Positions 32,715 to 35,514 of a stretch of DNA of 35,514 nucleotides are shown here, piece after piece. The stretch's first letter is position 1, and each line of letters opens with the position of its first letter. The stretch is taken from contig JANXQL010000030.1 of NCBI GenBank assembly GCA_025356815.1, positions 1-35,514 of the forward strand, in the 5' to 3' direction. The notes beneath the pieces are model-generated. The model searched no databases. It was not told the DNA's origin and was given only the letters and a program-made list of their open reading frames with translations. Made by a program: the position numbers and the translations under genes. This DNA is from Pseudomonadota bacterium (GTDB lineage: Bacteria; Pseudomonadota; Gammaproteobacteria; Steroidobacterales; Steroidobacteraceae).

Positions 32715-33266
32715 TTATGGGTGCGCACCAAACGCTGAGTGGCGGACGCGGACGCCCGGCTGCAGGCCGAGTCTGCTGGCCGTGCCGCCCGCGAGTTCGA
32801 GCACGCCCAGCGCCGCACCCATCGAGCTGATCGTCGAGAGCGACTCGGGCTCGGCGTTCTCGGCGATCCGGATGACCTGGCCGTTGGAGGCGATGAACAG
32901 CAGATCCAGCGGGATCTTCGTGTTCTTCATCCAGAAGGTGAGCAGCTGCGGGGAGTCGAACACGAACAGCATGCCGTGATCCGGCGGCAGCTTCGTCACG
33001 TACATCAGTCCCTGCTCGCGGCGGGCGTCGGTCGTCGCCATCCAGACCTTGAACGGATACGAGCGTCCGCCCGCATCGACGACGAGCTCGCTGGCCGGGA
33101 AATGCGCCAGCGGCTCGTGGGCGGGGTCCGCGGCAGGCGCGGGGCCGGCGGAGAGTGCGCCAGCCAGCAGCAGCAGCAGCGCCAGCAGCGGGCGCTGCTG
33201 CTGCCTCAGGAGCGCGGTGGTGCCGGCGGCGCGTCGGTCGACGGCGAGGGCGGGTCGGGTTCCCAT
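32715..33266 (-). CDS. DUF192 family exported protein
   Basis: A 183-residue DUF192 protein, a small beta-barrel family with unknown function that is usually secreted. A Gln/Arg-rich N-terminus and a run of leucines (PLLALLLLLAGALSAG) form a signal peptide ending near APAAD. The DUF192 core is visible as KVWMATTDARREQGLMYVT, the HGMLFVFD segment, FWMKNTKIPLDLLFI and VLELAGGTA. ATG 33266 is the only good start; it overlaps the preceding gene by 61 nt and has no clear Shine-Dalgarno, suggesting coupling or re-initiation. The reading frame is open to 33371, but those upstream residues are Arg-rich and lack family similarity. It is last in the PadR-headed operon. Confidence 0.83.
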   Translation of the reverse strand: MGTRPALAVDRRAAGTTALLRQQQRPLLALLLLLAGALSAGPAPAADPAHEPLAHFPASELVVDAGGRSYPFKVWMATTDARREQGLMYVTKLPPDHGMLFVFDSPQLLTFWMKNTKIPLDLLFIASNGQVIRIAENAEPESLSTISSMGAALGVLELAGGTASRLGLQPGVRVRHSAFGAHP

Positions 33267-33721
33267 GAGAGCTGTCCACGAAAGTCGAAGCGGGACAACA
33301 GTATCGCATTCGCGCCGGTCACTGCGGCACGCGCGGGATCGAGGCAGAAGCCGCGCGCCTCCACGCGCCACAGGCGCGCGCTGCCGGCCGCCGCAGGCGC
33401 TGCCAGCGGTGCCTGGCTGACTTCGTCCAGCAGGCAGCGGCCGTCTCCCTGCGTGCCGTAGATCGTGTCGCCCTCGCGGATCAGCGTGACGTTGACCGGC
33501 ACCGCCCGCGCCGATTCGCCCTCCGCGAGCCGCGGCGCCGCGAATACCAGCGTCAACCGCTTGCCATCGACGCGGCCCTGGAAGGAGATCCGCATCCCCA
33601 ACCCGTCGGGGCGGCGCATCCCGTCACAGCGCATGTCGACGGCGGCCCAGTGCAGCTCGGCGTCGAGCGCGCCGCCGAGGCGCGCGTCGAGGTAGGCGTC
33701 GGGGGGCGCGTCGCAGCTCAC
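33206..33721 (-). CDS. Hypothetical protein in the PadR operon
   Basis: A 171-residue protein not recognised as a known family. It begins MSCDAPPDAYLDARLGGALD and has several beta-strand-like stretches (MRISFQGRVDGKRLTLVFAA, VPVNVTLIREGDTIYGT, WRVEARGFCLDPA, FDFRGQLSWEPD) and a Pro/Ser-rich C-terminus. No signal peptide or membrane helix is visible, although the early cysteine looks like a lipoprotein start stripped of its signal. Start GTG 33721 overlaps the upstream sensor gene stop as GTGA. Its 3' end overlaps the DUF192 start. Coupling to both neighbours suggests a real gene; function is unknown. Confidence 0.7.
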   Translation of the reverse strand: MSCDAPPDAYLDARLGGALDAELHWAAVDMRCDGMRRPDGLGMRISFQGRVDGKRLTLVFAAPRLAEGESARAVPVNVTLIREGDTIYGTQGDGRCLLDEVSQAPLAAPAAAGSARLWRVEARGFCLDPARAAVTGANAILLSRFDFRGQLSWEPDPPSPSTDAPPAPPRS

Positions 33722-34623
33722 TCGCCGTCCCGCGATAGCAAGAGCGTGCGGGCGATGCTGCCGTGCAGCTGGCCCAGCGCACGCGCGCCGTGCATGACCG
33801 CCGTCAGCAGCAGGACGCCGAACAGGGCGAATGGCAGCGCCAGCGGCCAGCCGATCACCTCGCCGTTGACCTGCACGTCGTTCGCGGTGAGGCCCATCTG
33901 GTTCAGGATCGCGATGAACGGCGCTGCGATGCAGCCCAGCGACAGCGCGATGCCGACGACGGCGATGACGAAGTAGGCAATGCCCAGCGGCAGCATCAGC
34001 AGCATGTACAGCAGCGTCGTCCAGGTCCGCCGATCGGTCAGCATCTCCTTGATGCGGTCAACGAACCCCAGTCCCTGGGTCGAGCGCAGCGGCCGGCGCG
34101 GCATGCGCACGCCGAGCAGGCCCTCGACGATGCGTCCCTCGACCAGCGACAGCACGCGCGTCAGTCCAATGAACAGCAGGAAGAACGGTACGCCGATGAT
34201 CAGGATCGCGAGCCCCGCCGACATCGAAAGTCCCGTGACCGCGACCGTGAAGTAGAAGATGCCGGTCACCAGCGACAGCAGCAGGTAAAACAGCGCGGTC
34301 CACGCCCGGCTGTCGGCGTAGATGCCGAAGAACCGGCCTAGTGGCGTGTGTCGCGCGGGCGGTGCGATCGGCCGGGTCGCGGCGCGCACGGTCTTCTCGG
34401 TCGTGCGATAGGCCTCGGCCACCTCGTCCGGCGCGCCGTAGGTGCTCGCGATCAGCTCCAGCACGTCGGCCTCGGACTTGCCCGGGTGCTGCGACACCTC
34501 GGCGCGCAGGTACTCCTCGGCGTCGTAGAGGGCGTCCTGGACGAGCGCGGGATCCTCGCCGCGCAGCGCGTCGCGCAGCTGCGAGAGGTACTGGTCGATC
34601 GAGCGGGGGGCGGGCCTGTTCAT
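33718..34623 (-). CDS. HAAS/sensor-domain membrane protein, PadR partner
   Basis: A 301-residue protein. The N-terminus is a HAAS-type helical domain (YLSQLRDALRGEDPALVQDA, then LYDAEEYLRAEV, a segment on segregating DAEEYL acid residues, and IASTYGAPDEVAEAYRTTE). The remainder has two similar membrane modules: AWTALFYLLLSLVTGIFYF at about residue 106 and TWTTLLYMLLMLPLGIAYF at about 199, each followed by further helices. This duplicated sensor-like layout (Sensor/DUF1700-type) typically accompanies PadR regulators and is proposed to relay membrane or envelope signals to them. It overlaps padR by 4 nt (ATGA, 34620-34623) and the following gene by 4 nt. The signal sensed is unknown. Confidence 0.83.
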   Translation of the reverse strand: MNRPAPRSIDQYLSQLRDALRGEDPALVQDALYDAEEYLRAEVSQHPGKSEADVLELIASTYGAPDEVAEAYRTTEKTVRAATRPIAPPARHTPLGRFFGIYADSRAWTALFYLLLSLVTGIFYFTVAVTGLSMSAGLAILIIGVPFFLLFIGLTRVLSLVEGRIVEGLLGVRMPRRPLRSTQGLGFVDRIKEMLTDRRTWTTLLYMLLMLPLGIAYFVIAVVGIALSLGCIAAPFIAILNQMGLTANDVQVNGEVIGWPLALPFALFGVLLLTAVMHGARALGQLHGSIARTLLLSRDGE

Positions 34624-35057
34624 GACTGCTCACTGTCGGTGGAGGTGGGGGTGGCGGGCGTCGCCACCGCGTCGACGAACTCGCGGGTCGTCGTCCAGAT
34701 GCCCAACCAGCGCGCAAGGGTCTCGCGGCCGGCGGCGGTGATGCGGTAGTAGCGCCGCGGCGGGCCGGCGTAGGAGGGGACCACCCGGCTCGCCAGCAGG
34801 CCGTGGGCGGACAGCGTCCGCAGCACGGGGTACAACGCCCCCTGCTTCATCGGGCTGCCGCCCAGGCTCATCGCCTGCAGGCTCTTGGCGATCTGGTAGC
34901 CGTACAGGTCCTCGTCGGCCCGCTCCAGCACCGACAGCAGCACCAGCGCGATCAGCCCGGAGTTCAGTTCCTTCTGGAACTTGCGGGCAAGACCCTCGAC
35001 GTCCATCGGTTCGTCGGCGGGCTCGGGGACCGGGTCGATGTGTTCGGGTGTTTCCAT
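34620..35057 (-). CDS. PadR-family transcriptional regulator
   Basis: A 145-residue DNA-binding regulator. The PadR winged helix spans about residues 30-115, with LIALVLLSVLERADEDLYGY, the recognition-helix region GSPMKQGALYPVLRTLSAHG and the wing GPPRRYYRITAAGRETLARW. PadR proteins are usually repressors released by a ligand, or act with a HAAS membrane partner as found next door. It heads a four-gene operon (padR, sensor, hypothetical, DUF192) joined by 4-nt overlaps. ATG 35057 lacks a Shine-Dalgarno and sits about 4 nt from the predicted transcription start, so translation may be leaderless. The repeats upstream suggest self-control. Confidence 0.9.
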   Translation of the reverse strand: METPEHIDPVPEPADEPMDVEGLARKFQKELNSGLIALVLLSVLERADEDLYGYQIAKSLQAMSLGGSPMKQGALYPVLRTLSAHGLLASRVVPSYAGPPRRYYRITAAGRETLARWLGIWTTTREFVDAVATPATPTSTDSEQS

Positions 35058-35061
35058 GTTG

Positions 35062-35111
35062 TACTAGAGAATAGCATGAAACTAATACTAGTCAATAGTA
35101 AGCAATAGTAT
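35062..35111 (-). promoter_or_regulatory. PadR operon promoter with TACTA/TAGTA repeats
   Basis: On the minus strand, TTGACT (35095-35090), 16 bases, TATTCT (35073-35068) makes a good sigma-70 promoter. Around it lie TACTA at 35062-35066, TACTA at 35086-35090, TAGTA at 35096-35100 and TAGTAT at 35106-35111. TACTA-N5-TAGTA (35086-35100) is a perfect inverted repeat on the -35 element. This AT-rich repeat set is a plausible PadR autorepression operator. Confidence 0.6.
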
Positions 35112-35188
35112 TTAGATAACAACGCATTAATTTCACATAACGTAGGCGCAGCCGGCTCGACGGACCTCCTACATCGGCAGCAGGATCA

Positions 35189-35227
35189 GGGGTCCCCTCG
35201 TTTTCCTTGCCAAAAGTGACGGTAGGA
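35189..35227 (+). repeat. Left terminal inverted repeat of the miniature element
   Basis: 39 bp starting GGGGTCCCCTCG and ending ACGGTAGGA. It differs from the reversed right repeat at positions 6, 9 and 30 only. Confidence 0.85.
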
Positions 35228-35474
35228 TTTGCCTATTTTTGTAGCTGGCAAACGAGTAAGCGACGGATTCTTAAACCATTTCTGATGGCCAAACTTTGGC
35301 AGTCGATGACCATAAAAATCAGAAGGTTACGGTTCCAAAGTTCTACCGGCGATCAAGCATCGCAAGCCTTCCAACTCACTGATTTATGACGTGTAAGCCA
35401 ATGCCAATGACGGGATCAGGAAATCGTCCAGAATCAAACGATTGCAGGAGCAGCCCTCTATGATTCATGGTGTT

Positions 35475-35513
35475 TCCTACCGTTACTTTTGGCAAGGAAA
35501 ACGAAGGAACCCC
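35475..35513 (-). repeat. Right terminal inverted repeat of the miniature element
   Basis: Read on the minus strand from 35513: GGGGTTCCTTCG, then the shared core with CCTTGCCAAAAGT, ending ACGGTAGGA. It is 36/39 identical to the left repeat and ends one base before the window edge. Confidence 0.85.
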
Positions 35514-35514
35514 G

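Larger units (their letters stand above)
35189..35513. mobile_element. 325-bp miniature inverted-repeat element, Tn3-derived (TIME-like)
   Basis: A 325-bp sequence, clearly less GC-rich than the rest of the window, is bounded by 39-bp terminal inverted repeats that match at 36 positions. The repeats begin GGGGT and contain ACGGTAGG at positions 31-38. Tn3-family repeats are about 38 bp, begin GGGG and end in ACGNTAAG, so a Tn3-type relationship is favoured. No transposase fits; the 60-codon frame inside looks fortuitous. It would need a transposase supplied in trans. Left flanking bases are GATCA (35184-35188); only one base (G) of the right flank is visible and it agrees with a 5-bp duplication. 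The interior carries GCCAAA-C-TTTGGC at 35288-35300. Confidence 0.75.

Noticed and set aside
35207-35389. 60-codon frame inside the miniature element
   Set aside because: It starts inside the terminal repeat, has no ribosome site and no recognisable domain; too small for a transposase.
1-35514. CRISPR arrays, tRNA or rRNA genes
   Set aside because: No regularly spaced repeats, no cloverleaf or rRNA-like conserved segments were recognised on either strand.

Overview
This is a GC-rich chromosomal window from a Gram-negative bacterium, most likely a gammaproteobacterium of the Steroidobacterales/Nevskiales/Xanthomonadales type. The reasons are the coding GC bias, two large TonB-dependent receptors of the LEDVVVTGSRI type, TPR-sulfotransferases, a bufferin operon, and an ECF sigma paired with a DUF3379 anti-sigma. 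The taxonomic call is an inference from gene families, not from a marker gene.

Layout. (1) 1-4815, plus strand: the 3' end of alkB, a DOMON-like protein, a DUF1343/NamZ-like protein, a RecQ helicase and a monoacylglycerol-lipase-like hydrolase. (2) 4812-10912, minus strand: an apparent operon read doxX, bufA, bufB, bufC, M3 metallopeptidase, protoporphyrinogen oxidase. The first four genes form a bufferin (copper-binding RiPP) module. (3) 11113-12308, plus strand: an ECF sigma factor and its HxxxCxxC anti-sigma, divergent from the bufferin operon. Both transcription units carry the same promoter, TGWAAYAWCC-N11-CCGGTCTATCC, so the sigma factor probably drives both. (4) 12322-17497: a zinc-independent MDR oxidoreductase on minus, then a coupled mprF-acvB pair on plus (aminoacyl-phosphatidylglycerol synthase/flippase and its hydrolase). 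(5) 17564-32708: two TonB-dependent receptors, three TPR-sulfotransferases, two overlapping 2OG-Fe(II) oxygenase paralogues (one lacking its metal-binding histidines), a TPR aspartyl/asparaginyl beta-hydroxylase and a small secreted protein. This recurrent mixture looks like a peptide or receptor modification and uptake locus whose substrate is unknown. (6) 32715-35057, minus strand: a PadR regulator, HAAS/sensor membrane protein, hypothetical protein and DUF192 operon, behind an AT-rich promoter full of TACTA/TAGTA repeats. (7) 35189-35513: a 325-bp AT-richer element with near-perfect 39-bp terminal inverted repeats starting GGGG. It resembles Tn3-derived miniature elements, and the window ends one base beyond it.

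No rRNA, tRNA, CRISPR array or intact transposase gene was seen. Many long antisense reading frames exist because of the high GC content and were treated as shadows. Gene-free stretches over 300 bases are 20465-20823 (divergent leader) and 35058-35514 (PadR promoter plus the mobile element).
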